Assembly: GCA_033439765.1 (NCBI GenBank) | Contig: JAULSN010000002.1 | Location: 3,534,001-3,598,000, forward strand | Reading direction: 5' to 3' | DNA length: 64,000 nucleotides | Source of the DNA: Lasiosphaeria ovina | Lineage: Eukaryota; Ascomycota; Sordariomycetes; Sordariales; Lasiosphaeriaceae | Made by a program: the position numbers and the translations under genes | In this document: positions 22,421-33,561 of the stretch, one piece after another | Numbering within the stretch: the stretch's first letter is position 1 | Layout: each line of letters begins with the position of its first letter | Notes under the pieces: model-generated | Told to the model about the DNA's origin: nothing | What the model saw: the letters and a program-made list of their open reading frames with translations, nothing else | The model's database searches: none

Positions 22421-23011
22421 AACACGCCAGCGCCCCCTAACTCTCGAACCCCATCCGTCGGTTACAACGATAATTTGTCGACCAAGGTGGGCGAAGTGTC
22501 GCTCCGATTTGCCCAGGATATTATCATGTACGAGTCGCATGCGACGGGGTACCTGGACTACGAGTTTGATACCCCTATTGCTATCCTGTTACCGAGAGTG
22601 ACTATTGGCACCTCCGCCAGTGGTATAGGCCAGCGCACCACGAGGATGGGAGGCCCCGTCGTGCGACGAGAGGGCCACGATAGCGCCATCCCAGTCCGGC
22701 CGATCGCCCCATTTAGCAACAGAAGGCGCGCTAGCGATGAGTATCTTGAAGTCTACCAGAATACTAGTTGCGACGGCGGAGACGTGGCGGAGCATCTCCG
22801 TGCCCTGGTCGACCGCGTCCGGAACGCCCCCAGTCCCCAGAAACTAGTGGATCTAGGACTGGACGGTTCCAGGGTACTACTTATTAAGCTGCGGCCGGCA
22901 TCACGGCAGAAACGGATCCCGGCACCGTGGTTTGCCCCCTTTATTTGTGGGTCATTAGCCGTGGGCTTGGCATTAGGTACCAGCAACGCCACAGATTCGT
23001 CGACTTTTTAG
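22421..23011 (+). pseudogene. Open fragment, family uncertain (possible membrane-protein relic)
   Basis: The frame is open from just after a TAG at 22418-22420 to a stop at 23009-23011, about 196 codons, but its first ATG is only at 22526. The N-terminal part (EVSLRFAQDIIMYESHATG) and a late hydrophobic segment (PWFAPFICGSLAVGLALG) distantly recall the soluble and first-membrane parts of ThrE/Prm10-like (DUF1212) transporters, but I cannot establish this. With no initiating ATG and no continuation downstream, it is best read as a truncated remnant rather than a working gene. Confidence 0.3.
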
Positions 23012-23846
23012 CATGTAAAATGGAGGTCGAGCTTTGGTAACATGCTCGGCACTTGCTCCGTCAATGCCTTGATAGGATGCGGAGGCGTATGAAGGGCGGT
23101 TAATGTTTTGGCCGAAACTGAGAGGAGATGTATTGCTTTCTTTTTTCTCCCCTTCTTACTCATTCGACGGACAAGGAGATGGCTGGGCAGTTGCTTGTAG
23201 TTGTATGAGATGAAGCAGACATAGAAGGCTGGTTGTGTATAAAACCCCATCCAATAGCAATTCAATGTCTTTGCTCGCTGTAGAAACCGTCGCGTTTAGG
23301 GCATGTGGATTTGACAGCTAAAGCTTTCTCCACAAAGACCCCTTACAACTGTCGGGGCCGGCGATGCTTCATCCGCCCATTGTGAACCCGCATCATTAGT
23401 AATTTCTGCCTTCTGGCATCTCATGTCATTACTTACTACAACTGTCGCTTTGGGTAAGGCAACTGGGGTATGGTCTACTACGGCCTTCACAGCCGGGCCC
23501 TTTGGGTGGAAAGCCGGATTTTCACGATTCTCTTGGCTGGTCATTGTCACACCCAGTTTAGCAATCCACGAATGGTACAGAAGCTCAATATCGATGACCA
23601 TATAGCACTAATCACCACCCCTCCTTCCCAGGCATCTCTAGCAAGGGTCTAGAAGATGCTTTTGCCGGTGGGAGCGCTCCCAGAGCATCGTAACTACGTA
23701 TTTCCAGCACGCTAGTGACCTAGATAGACGGCAATCGTCACCATTCCCACCATGGCCGTTTCAGTTGGCCGACGATGTCCTGCTCGTCACATCCATACTC
23801 CTGATCCCGTCCGCTGCAAGGCAAAAAACCGCTAAAAGTAAGCAAA
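23012..23846. other. Intergenic; promoter side of the secreted-protein gene
   Basis: Short frames on both strands (for example 23296-23601 minus) show no recognisable motif. Confidence 0.45.
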
Positions 23847-24782
23847 ATGAAGTCCCGAGTATGGGCAGCGGCTCTCGTAGCGTTTGACCTCCTGGTGGGC
23901 ACCGCCCTCGCAGCTGGCGGCGGCATACGCGCCATATTCCTGTTCAAGGACCTCATGAAGTCCAACACGACGGCGCTGCAGACATCCGGGTTCAACAGCC
24001 TGATCATCTTCGGCCTCGGGATCCTCGACAGCGGCGCCATCAAGTACTACTCCAACACTCCGGGCAGCCAGGACGTCGTGGTGGCGGCCGGCGGCAGCTA
24101 CGTGGGCGGCGACGCGCTGGCGGCCAGGGTGCGCTCGTTCAAGACCAGCAGCAACAACAGAACAGGAAGCGTCAACCGGGTCGAGATCTCGATGAACGCC
24201 CAGCACGTCAGCGCGCTGATGGCGCGGCCGGGGCCGGGTGCCGACACGCCGCTGTCCCGCAACTTCCAGGCGCTCCGGGCTGCATGGGCGCTCGACGCCG
24301 TCAACAACGACGACGAGTCGCTGTACGACGTGGCTAGCACCGTCGCGTTTGCGCGCATGCTCGGCCGCGCCGGGTACCGGTACACGATTGCGCCGTACAC
24401 CAACACGCGCTTCTGGGCCGCCGTGGCCGCGCAGCTCAACAGCAACACCACTAAAACCACAAGTGGCGGCGGCGGCGATAGGCCGCTGCTCCTCGACCGG
24501 GCGTACCTGCAGTGCTACGACGGCGGCGCGGGCAACGACCCGGCGGCGTGGCAGAGCGCGCTCGGCGCTTCCGCTGGCGTCAAGGTGGTGCCGCTCGTGT
24601 GGGTCACCAACGACTCCAAGCCCGGCCAGGGCACCACGGCGGCCCAGGCCCGGTCCCGGTTTGCCGCGTGGAACCGGCGGTCCTCCCTCGCCGGCGGCGG
24701 GTACTGGAACGATTTCGATATCGAGAAGATGCGCCTCTCGTACAAGGAGTATGGTGATGTTCTGTTGAGCTTGTTTCCGTAG
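23847..24782 (+). CDS. Secreted protein of the fungal 'coagulation factor 5/8 type domain'-named family
   Basis: A single-exon frame of 311 residues starting at ATG 23847. Residues 1-22 form a signal peptide (MKSRVWAAALVAFDLLVGTA, then LA before AGGG). The mature part has the order GGGIRAIFLFKDL, SGFNSLIIFGLGILDSG, VEISMNAQHVSALM, AVNNDDESLYD, DRAYLQCYDGGAGNDP and VPLVWVTNDSKPGQG. Repeated strand-helix blocks ending in acidic residues suggest a TIM-barrel resembling a glycoside hydrolase. From memory, fungal homologues of this layout carry the misleading label coagulation factor 5/8 type domain protein; no discoidin domain is visible. Two N-glycosylation sequons (NTT) and a probable extracellular location fit a secreted enzyme or carbohydrate-binding protein. 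The specific reaction is unknown. Confidence 0.75.
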   Translation: MKSRVWAAALVAFDLLVGTALAAGGGIRAIFLFKDLMKSNTTALQTSGFNSLIIFGLGILDSGAIKYYSNTPGSQDVVVAAGGSYVGGDALAARVRSFKTSSNNRTGSVNRVEISMNAQHVSALMARPGPGADTPLSRNFQALRAAWALDAVNNDDESLYDVASTVAFARMLGRAGYRYTIAPYTNTRFWAAVAAQLNSNTTKTTSGGGGDRPLLLDRAYLQCYDGGAGNDPAAWQSALGASAGVKVVPLVWVTNDSKPGQGTTAAQARSRFAAWNRRSSLAGGGYWNDFDIEKMRLSYKEYGDVLLSLFP

Positions 24783-26203
24783 GCTACGGACTAGTTCGTA
24801 TTGGTATCTCTTATTATAGCTAGGTTGATAACACTTAAGTAGCTTTTAGGTTTCTCATCCGCGCTTCTAATTCGAGTTGAACCATGAAACTGTCGTCGTT
24901 ACCTGGCAGAGGCCTTTGTCAAGCTAGTTCAGCATCGTGCATTCACGCCGCATTAAAAAAGTCCCTGACTCTTTGAGCATCCGTCCCAAGCGCCGCCAGA
25001 ATTTTAGAAATTTCCATTTCTAGTAGTTTCTAAATTCGGGTTTCTCAGTATCTAGACCCTGCAGCCCCAAGGGGAAGAAAACAGGGTCGCGTTTGAGGCG
25101 GGGGCTCGGTTGTTCCTGTAAGGAACGGGATGCCTACCCAAGGTAACCTAGAAGGTAGGAATTACTATAGCTCGGGGTACTGCTATAACGGCTAACCTGG
25201 TGCGTAGCAAGAACCAAGTTCAGATTGAACAAGACGGGGAGCATTGCGGTGACTACCTTATCTAGATCATGACAGTCTGCAAGCTAGCTGTGTGAGTTTC
25301 ATTTTCACTCATCCTCCGGCGACGCGGCCATATTCCTTCGAACCATATCCCGAACGCCCCCCTCTACGCACCCGAAGGGATCCATACGATTTCCCGGAGG
25401 GGTTCATTAATGCCAGGGGGGCCATGGCTTGATCTTGTTTCTCGTCGCTGCCTAATAAGGCACCTTTCGTGCAATTGCAATGCGAACATGGTCAAATGCG
25501 CCAAGTATAGGTTACTGTGGGGGAAGAAGAAAAGAAAAGAAAAGAAAAGAAAAAGAGTAAACAAAGCACGTAAAAAGAATAATATCGGGATACAAACTCC
25601 TCCCCCACACCACGCGACCTAAGGCCACGCCATGCGACCTGAGAATTTTAGCGCCCTCGGCAGACACGCCATGACACACCGACAAAAAAGGACTCGCTCC
25701 GGCACACAGGGGGCCAGGTTCCGGGGAAAAGGAACGAAGCTAGCTGCCGTTGGTCTGACCAACCATAAACTCGACCTTGGGGAAGGGGGGGGGGGCTAAA
25801 TCTGCTCGAGAGGCAGGTTACAACCATCAGACCCTTGGCTACCTGTTTTGGAAATAAATAGCGTGAGTTCGAAGCAGCATTAGCGCGGATACAGAAAAAG
25901 GGTTGTGCATTAGCGGCTCCTTTTGGATGTCTGTGCTAAACTGCCAAGAAAGTTGGACAGGGCTGGGCTCCATCTCTGCTGGGCACGGAGGAAGGCGATC
26001 CCCTGGGGGTGTCTAACTGGCCGAATGGCGGTGCTGTGAGGTGAAGTAAAGTGAATGCGAGACGGGAGTATGTCTGTCGATAGGCATCTAGGCCGTTTTG
26101 CTCTATTTTGTCTATTTAGTTTATCTATGCAAGCCGACCTTTTGACATTTGCAGTATTCCCAGAATGAGATCTAAATTTGGGTTTAATACACTCGACGGC
26201 GCG
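24783..26203. other. Intergenic
   Basis: No gene recognised. It contains a purine microsatellite (annotated) and a 12-G run at about 25785-25796. The last part is the 3' flank of the minus-strand rhodopsin-like gene. Confidence 0.5.
25527..25555. repeat. AAAAG microsatellite
   Basis: Five to six AAAAG units in a row, interrupted only at the ends. Confidence 0.8.
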
Positions 26204-27530
26204 TTAGAGGCCCTCCTTCGTCGACGTCTCGTAGCTGACCTGGACCTGGTCTGTCCTCTTGATCCTGCCGCCTGTCCCGTTGGTGTCCTCGACCCTGACG
26301 TCGCGCAGGATGCTCTCGTCGCTCGCGTTGTTGTCGGCGTTGAAGGTGATGACGGTCCGGTGACTGGTGCCGGCTGGGACGACTTTTGGATCCAGACCGG
26401 GCTCTGACCCCAGCGCGTACTTGCGGTTGCTGTGGTTGCCATACATTGGCAACTTGTATCCGCTGTTGTTGCCGCCCGTGCTGCTATCGCCCTTGCTTCC
26501 ATACCGCACCTTCACGTACAGCGGCCGCAGAACGGGGATCGACGAGCACATGATGGTGACGGTGCTTTCGGTCGCGGACCAGAGGAGCATCGGCACCGTG
26601 TCGTCTAGAAGAGAGTGTTTGGGTTAGCTGCGATAACACAGCTTTGTGGTTGCCCCAGCAAATGACTTACAGATGTACTCTGCCGTGTTCAAGCCGTTGA
26701 GAGCCACTGTGCGGACGATACCGCAGGCGCCGGCACTGTGGTGCTAGGTTAGAGATTTGACCTGCACACGAGACGAGAGAAGCGTCACCGTGGACTCATG
26801 GAGCTTACATGACACCGAGACTGAGGCCGCAGGCGACGAGCAGCTTCTCTTTGCGCTTCATTTTGAGATTCCAGACGACGAACCAGGGCAGAATGGCGAA
26901 GCCAAAGTCGGCCACGACAAACCAAGCTATCATTCGTTTTAGTAGTCAGTCAGCATTACTCGGCCGGGCGGGCGGGGGACTCGTAGTATGTTTGGAACAC
27001 GTACATCCGACAGTCAAGCCGACCTTTGAGAAATCAAGCCAGCAGTGGCCAGGGACGGTGGGGTTCCACGTCCTCTGCACCGGGATGCACTGGACGACGA
27101 CGGTGATGCTGGCGAAGAGGGTGATGAAGACGGTGAAGCCCAGGAACAGCCATATGATGAAGATCTGGACGCGGACCACGACGATGCGCAGCAGGAAGAC
27201 GCCGACGGCCAGCTTGCCGACGCCAATGACCATCAGCCCGGCGACCTGGCTGAAGACCTCGTACATGACGGCCGTCGAGTAGGCCTCGGGGTTGCCGACC
27301 TCGGCAAAGTGCTGCCCGAGCCCATACTGCGTCGCGACGGTGACGAAGATGGTGTAGACGATCTGAAGGACTAGGGCAACGATGATGAGGTAGTCGTCGG
27401 CGCCGGCGGCGTTCAAGATCGAGATGCGCGTGTGGAGGCGGAGACCGACGAAGACGGCGAAGACGACCACGTGCACCCACAATACGGCGTTGACCATGGG
27501 CCCGAGGCCGCCGTAATACTGGCTCCCCAT
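26204..27530 (-). CDS. Fungal rhodopsin-like 7-TM integral membrane protein
   Basis: The predicted protein has 369 residues from four exons: 27530-27005, 26926-26809, 26735-26671 and 26604-26204; the introns are 78, 73 and 66 nt with good splice sites. The start is ATG 27530 (MGSQYYGG); the frame is open further upstream but has no earlier ATG. Hydrophobic segments recur through residues 12-270: LWVHVVVFAVFVGLRLHTR, ADDYLIIVALVLQIVYTIFV, MVIGVGKLAVGVFLLRIVVV, FIIWLFLGFTVFITLFASI, WFVVADFGFAILPWFVVW and VACGLSLGVIAGACGIVRT. The R-x-x-x-R and GADDYLI signatures near TM1-2 and the GxxxGACxIVRT block are hallmarks of the fungal rhodopsin-domain family. These are GPCR-like plasma-membrane proteins mostly without known ligand. 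The roughly 110-residue C-terminal tail is soluble. No retinal-binding lysine is claimed. Confidence 0.88.
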
Positions 27531-28897
27531 GGTGGTGCGCAGGTCGCGGTGCGGTGCGTTGTGCCGGTGATGTCCAAACCAAACCAACCAAAACCCCTCG
27601 AAAAAGCCGGCCGTGACAGGCGAGTCAGGGCGTGCGCGTGTTGCAGCAACACAGAGTCAGTCGACACTCGACAGCCAGCGACTGGCATTGGACCCGGTTT
27701 GGTTGGCCTCGAGACGTGGGATGCACTGCGTCTTAATGCAACTTCTCACTCGCCTGAGTGGCCCGTCTGTCCAGGGCCCCATACCAGGATGCGATGCTGC
27801 ACGGACGGTGAATGTTGGTCGGATCAAAATGCTGCATTGACCAGTTTCTTGACCTCTCACCGTGAGGTGTGTTTTCCGGGGTTTGTTTCACCGGTCACTT
27901 TGTAAGTAAAAGTCGGAACAATATGGATTGTGATTGGCAATTTGGCATCCCCGCGATCCAGGCCCGCCACTCTGGGCAGGCACGTCCGAGCCGGGCAAGG
28001 GACCTTCACCCAGCCTGGAAGACTTGCAGCGGGGTGTCATGATATCTGCAGGGCTCCTAGCGCCGCTTCTAGGGGACCCCAGGATCAGTTATACACGTAT
28101 TCCGTAATTCGCGCGGAGTCGTGGGAAAAAAGCAAATCTACACAGTACTCTCTGTACCTTACCCAGATTTGGTGCAACAAAGATAACAACCCCCTCGCCC
28201 CTTTGTGCATGCAGCCTCTAGTCTGCAGTCGATAAGTCATGACTTGGCAAGACGAAGACCTGGGACTTGGTAGCGCAAGGCCGGAGCCTTGTCGTGCAAG
28301 CGGTGTGCAGAAGCTGTCCACGGATGGTTTACGCTTCCTTCCATTTACAGTTTACCGGTCGAATGGTCAAGTGTAGGGAACAGTGCAAGCGACCACGCAC
28401 TGTGCACAAACTCGGCATGCTGCGTGCACGATGTGACCCCTGGTTGCACTTGCCGTTCCCCGCGGCGTGCCGAGCCTAGACCGGATACCTCTCTTGTTGT
28501 TGACCTGCCCCTGGAGTCGATTAGCTGGAGGTGTGGGTCGGCATTCAGTGGAGACAGCCAGAGCTCCGCCTGTACTGTGTAGCTCTGCATGGACGGATGC
28601 TATACCTGATCAGACCTTATCGTCCCGTCTTCAGCAGAGCTCGCAGCCTAGCCTGCACCCGCATTTCATTTTCACCGTATCACCATCGTCAGGTCCCACG
28701 TCGAGTCCCCGACCACGGAGTCTGCGGCGCGCCTTACTATGGCTTGGGTGTAATTCCTTATAAGTACCCAGGTGGTGTGCAGTGTTTGTGTGGAAATGGC
28801 CAAGCGCCTGCCCGATAGTGACACCTGCCAAACCCCTCCCCCCTCACGCTAAACCCCTGCCTTAGACTGAGTTTTAATTACTCGCCATCAATTGAAC
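27531..28897. other. Divergent intergenic region between rhodopsin-like and O-methyltransferase genes
   Basis: No gene supported; all frames lack motifs. A TATA-like ttataagta at 28758-28766, about 130 nt before the methyltransferase ATG, is a plausible promoter element. The two flanking genes are divergent and could share regulatory sequence here. Confidence 0.5.
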
Positions 28898-30209
28898 ATG
28901 GGCTCCAAGTCGGCCGACATCAGCGCCGTCCTCGACACGGTCAGCCATAGCTCCTTCAACGGCGACGAGGTAGAGCGCCTTCGTGTTCGCGCGGCGGCGC
29001 GGCGGTTGCTAGCGCGGGTCGAGTCGCCCTATGAGCGGGCCTGGGGCTTCTGCTTCGAGCAGCCCGTCATCTTTGCCGCCATCCAGACCTGCATTGAACT
29101 TGGTCTCTGGAAGGCCTGGACCGCTGCTGGAGGCGGCGAGCAGACTATTGACTCGCTGGCCAAGCTGACCACGGCCGAGGTCGCACCTAACTTGCTCCGT
29201 ACGCCTTCATTTTACCCCCTCCCCCCTGTTTAGCCTTGGAGTTGGACAAGAAGGGTCCCACCATGGCCATAGCGGTATCCGGACACCCACTCACGTGGCT
29301 CGCGGTCTAGGTCGGCTGTTCCGCCTGCATATCGCCTTCAACGTCGTCGAGGAGACAGGCGTCGACACGTACAAGCCGACCCCGTTCTCGCTCGCCATTG
29401 GCGACGAGAGCACAAAGGTCCGCGCCTCGCTCGAGGCCGCAAACAACCAGTACATCCTGGCCGGGCTCAACCTACCCAAGTACCTAGCCAAGATCGGCTA
29501 CCAGGAGCCGACGGCAGCCGACGGCAACAACCACTCCGAGAGCGACCCGGACGGCCTCAACTTCTTCGGCCGCCTGCAGAAGTCGCCCAAGTACTACGGC
29601 GACTTCACCGGCCACATGGAGGCCTGGACCATGTGGAAGACGCCGTGGACCAAGATCTACGCCCCGAGCAAGCTGCTCGACGGCGCCGACCTCGCCGGCG
29701 CGCCGCTGGTCGTCGACGTGGGCGGCAACACGGGCATCGACATCACGCACGTGCTGAAGGCGCAGCCGGGCCTGCCCAAGGGCGCCCTGGTGCTGCAGGA
29801 CCTGCCCGAGATCATCGAGCGCGCCAAGGACCTGGTCGACGGCAGCGTCATCACGGCCACTGCGCACGACTTCTTCCAGCCGCAGCCCGTCAAGGGCAGC
29901 CGCGCATACTTCATGCACGCCGTGCTGCACGACTGGGCCGACGACAAGGCCACGGAGCTGCTGCGCAACACGCGCGACGCCATGGTCAAGGGCTACTCCA
30001 AGCTCTTCGTCTACGACATCGTGCTGCCCCCCACCGGCGCCAGCATCAGCCAGGCCACCATGGACGTCAACATGATGTCGCTGCTGTCGGCCTCGGAGCG
30101 CACAAAGAGCCAGTGGGAGGCCCTGCTGGGCGGTGCTGGGTTTCGCATCGTCAAGTTCTGGCCCGACCCGCAGGAGTATGAGATGCTGATCGAGGCCGAG
30201 ATTGCGTGA
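28898..30209 (+). CDS. S-adenosylmethionine-dependent O-methyltransferase
   Basis: The predicted protein has 399 residues from exons 28898-29198 and 29311-30209; the 112-nt intron (GTACGC donor, CTAG acceptor) joins NLLR to RLFRLHIAF. This is a Methyltransf_2-type enzyme of fungal secondary metabolism. Residues 1-100 form the winged-helix dimerisation part (QPVIFAAIQTCIELGLWKAW), with a linker after the intron. The SAM-binding core carries VVDVGGNTGIDI at about 232, LQDLPEIIERA at about 257 and AHDFFQPQPV at about 281. MHAVLHDWADD at about 300 supplies the catalytic His. It transfers a methyl group to a phenolic or enolic hydroxyl, as sterigmatocystin-type O-methyltransferases do; the substrate is not deducible. 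The start is ATG 28898. No polyketide synthase or other partner enzyme lies beside it. Confidence 0.92.
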
Positions 30210-30344
30210 GCGATCTATTCTGATTATCTTGTGTCCAGCCGATATATATCAACAATAAACTTGATTTTTTGGTCTATTTGCTCACACATACCTCCACAGA
30301 CCTCTATGAATGTGACTGCATCTCATGGTTAAAAATGAACTTGC

Positions 30345-30992
30345 TTAGAGGCCCACAAAGCTGGAAATAAAGTCGGCCTTGCCCAGCGGCACGCCGTTGG
30401 CCCGCAGGATCGAGTACGCCGTCGTGATGTGGAAGATGAAGTTGGGGATCCCGTGTCCTAGCACCGCTTGCTGCACCGTAAGCTGGACGGGTTTCCCACC
30501 AGCGGACCTGTTTTCGCACAAGTAAGTCAACTCCATTCCACAACGACAAATCGCTGTATATCAGTTTCCGAGACACGCCGACAAACGAGGATAAGGAATC
30601 ACCACGCAGGCAACATACAAACCAACGACCTCCCCGGCCCTAGCATTCGCCACAGCAGGCTCGACACCCCTGACCAAGTCCAGCGCCGCGCGGATACGCG
30701 CATGCAGGTCGGCAAACGTCTGCTCCGTGTCGGCGAACGGCTCGCTGGCGGCCCCGCCCGCGGCCAGCCGGTCGACGTTGGCCCGCACCGTCTTGGTGGC
30801 GTTCTGGACCTGGAAGATGAGTGGGTTCTGGTCCGCGACGAGGCGCGCCTGCGCGAACGCGCTGTCTACGTCGAGCCCTTCCCTCTCGGCGAAGGCTTCG
30901 GCTTGGCGTAGGATGTGCGCGAGCGCTCGCAGCCCGTTGGTGAATGTCGGGACCGCGACGTCGTAGATGGAGATGGTCAGGGGGGTGGACAT
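30345..30992 (-). CDS. DUF1993-family protein
   Basis: The predicted protein has 178 residues from exons 30992-30619 and 30507-30345. The 111-nt intron (GTATGT donor, ACAG acceptor) joins AGEVVGL to SAGGKPVQL. The length and the layout match DUF1993, a helical-bundle family related in fold to DinB/YfiT-like proteins: MSTPLTISIYDVAVPTFTNG at the N-terminus, an FAQARLVADQNPLIFQVQ helix, then HGIPNFIFHITTAYSILRAN near the C-terminus. HxxxAYxxLR is the most conserved end block. Its function is unknown. The gene converges on the methyltransferase gene with only 135 bp between stop codons. Confidence 0.88.
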
Positions 30993-31367
30993 GGTTGCTA
31001 TGTTTTCTTTTGTTTTGTATCGTTATTTTCTTCGCTTTTCTTCTTCTTTTTCCTTTCTCTTTCCGGGGGGTTTTTTCGTCTTGTTGAGTGTCGGTTCTGA
31101 GAGAGTGATTTTGGCTGTTCGGCGGGGAAAGTGTTGTCAGGTGTGACGTGATGGGGGGTTTGGCGAGTTTGATGTTTCTGTGGCGGCTAAAGAGATAGTG
31201 CCGGCATAATTGTGAAGCAGAAGCCGTGTCTGCCAATGATGGCAGACCCGTCCAAGCTTCGTTCGGGCAGGCGGCCGCGAGTATCAAGGTAGGCTAGGCA
31301 CGTGTGTCAGCTTGTTGATGCACAACTGCGATACTGATACTGATTGATCAGCTACCTAATTAACTAT
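30993..31367. other. Intergenic
   Basis: Pyrimidine-rich leader of the minus-strand DUF1993 gene (T/C-rich on the plus strand near 31000-31080), then the 3' flank of a decayed gene. No gene seen. Confidence 0.5.
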
Positions 31368-32830
31368 CTACATGGCTAGAAACCCTACGACGCCATGGTC
31401 GGCCGCATGCAGCTTGGCCGCGACGACCGTTTCGGCGCAGAGGTTGCATGGTTGATTCGCACTCGGAGACCACCACGAACAGCTGGATTCCAATGCCTTC
31501 TCAAGCGCTGCGATCTTCTCCTCGGGCTGCTTGGGCAGTCCCCACATAACGCAGTCGGAATATAGATACTGGCACCGCATACAGGGAGGTTTCAGTTCAA
31601 AGGTCCAGCCACTAAAGCTCCAGAAGTATCTGCCGTTGGGATGGAGCTCGCGGGGTTGTGTGACTTGGCGGTGCAGTTGGTCAATGTTTTTGTTTGAGGT
31701 TCCCGCCATGTTCTCTTTTACATGTTCCATTAAGGCTCCAAACTCCTCGGATCGGTCCATGGTGATTTTTGTGAAGATCTCTCCGGCCCGAATCCGGGTG
31801 ATTCCCATTGCTGGCCTGCGCAAAAGCCCCGTTTGGACCGATGGCATACTGGCTCCCGTCAAGACCATTTCGTAGGTCCTGTCGGCCGCTATGACGATAG
31901 TTTTGGGGAGCCAAACACTATCTCTACCCAACCACTTTCGGTCCCACCCTTTGAATTTGCCCAGGATTTGGACTATTCCAGTCGGTAAGTTGATGCTTTG
32001 TCAATAACTGGTTACGCTGAAAGCATGAACGGGGGCAAGTTTCACATACGAATAACGGCAGTCGCAGCTTTCATCTGCCTATCTGCATCTTCTGTACTCC
32101 GCAAAGCGTCAATGATGTCTTTCCTCCTTTTGTTCACCTCAATTCGAACCGCTAGTTCTCGAAATGTCGCAGTAGAGACTTTGTCAGGCTGTAGTTTCCG
32201 GTCCTTGGGCTTGAAATTGGCGCCATGATCCGTCTGCACTAAGCGTCGATCCTTGTATCGCTTCACATTGGTCCGTAGCCTATCAACCTCGAAATTCGCC
32301 TTTTCTCTTTTCTTCTCCAGGTCTTCGACAAGCATTCTTACATCATCGGCAGCCAGCCCCGCTTCCAATGATCTGCCCAACTCGCCACACACTTCATTGG
32401 CGTAGCAAAGCAACACCCCCAGAAGATGAAGGGCTTCTTCCCCGCTCTCGTTGTCCTAATACCCGGGGTCAAGTGTCTTGTGAACATGGATTACGTCAGC
32501 GGTCAGTTGTTCTAGCAATCTGCCAATATTCCGAGTCACAGGACCAAAACCGTCTTTTTTGGTTAAGGGCGTTCCTTTCTTCCGATTCTGTCGCTCCTTC
32601 AGCTACAGGTTATAACCGGAATACAAGTCGGCTTTTTCAGGGCTGGCACAGTCATTCTCTCTAAACATGCCAAAGAAGAGCCTGTCCCGCAACTCAAGAT
32701 TCCCAGGGTCATTTTCAGTAAGGGCCCGGAGCATCAGCTCACGGCTATCAGTTGGCGTACACATGTAATTAGGAGAATATGGGAAATGGTGAATGAATGA
32801 GCCCGAGAACAATTTAATACCAAGAGCGGG
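31368..32830 (-). pseudogene. Decayed gene with deaminase-like C-terminus
   Basis: One frame continues from about 32830 to 32050 on the minus strand with two internal TAG codons (32603-32605 and 32456-32458), each where Gln reads naturally (NL*LKER, GY*DNES). A 77-nt intron (32049-31973, GTATGT donor, AATAG acceptor) then joins it in frame to a last exon at 31972-31368. The upstream half is helical (LVEDLEKKREKANFEVDRLR). The last exon carries PPCMRCQYLYSDC and later CNLCAETVVAA, a pattern that recalls the C-terminal cytidine-deaminase-like domains of some fungal proteins; the zinc-site assignment is tentative. No initiating ATG is clear. Both stops fit CAG to TAG as RIP makes. The second stop could instead be read as an intron acceptor (ttag before gacaacgag), so one stop may be spliced out. 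Confidence 0.5.
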
Positions 32831-33561
32831 CGATGTGTACGGTTAACTGTAATTCAGGGGCAATTTTTAACTTCGGATGCCCACCCTGTTGATATGAAAT
32901 GAAGTTTCTTCCAAATGGGATCACTCCTAGAATTTCTCGCGATGAGAATTATACCTACTTACCTGGGGGACAAGCGATTCCTGTGAAGATATAGTAATTA
33001 GCAAACACCCAGGTGATGCGACAAGCAAACAGCACCGATAAGAAGACACTAGTTCTAATAAATTCCCGTAACGAAGAAGAAAGAAACAGCCCAAACCGTC
33101 ATCCGTTGTGTGCCATGGCAAGTACTGATATGATGTCCAAGCTACCTATTAATTAAAGACCTTGTTGGCCCAGATGCAGTTTAGACAGAAAGCAACGACA
33201 ATCAATGTTTTCTAAAGCAAACAAGACCTTCATATGTGCGTTAGTACCTTACCTAATAAGGCCAGTTTTCATTGTTTTCATCCAAACTTAGAGCAGGTGC
33301 CTGGTAATTGGTGCCTAAGCTGCATGTGACCGACCCTAATTACCGCCCGCCTGAATTGGTCACCGGTCCTCTTTCCCTCGCCCCTCTTCGTTCTTCCTGT
33401 CCTGCAAGGCAGCCGCTAATTATCTGCAATTTCACACCCAACACACTCCTTTTGCACAGCAGCCTCGTTGGTCCCGCCTGTACACATCTTCACCTCTCGG
33501 CATTAAATTAGGCCATAGTCGCATCATCAAAGTTGATAGGTCTCACGAATCCATCAGAAGC
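32831..33561. other. Intergenic, AT-rich
   Basis: No gene seen. The last 250 bases are C/T-rich and are the probable promoter and leader of the next gene. Confidence 0.5.
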
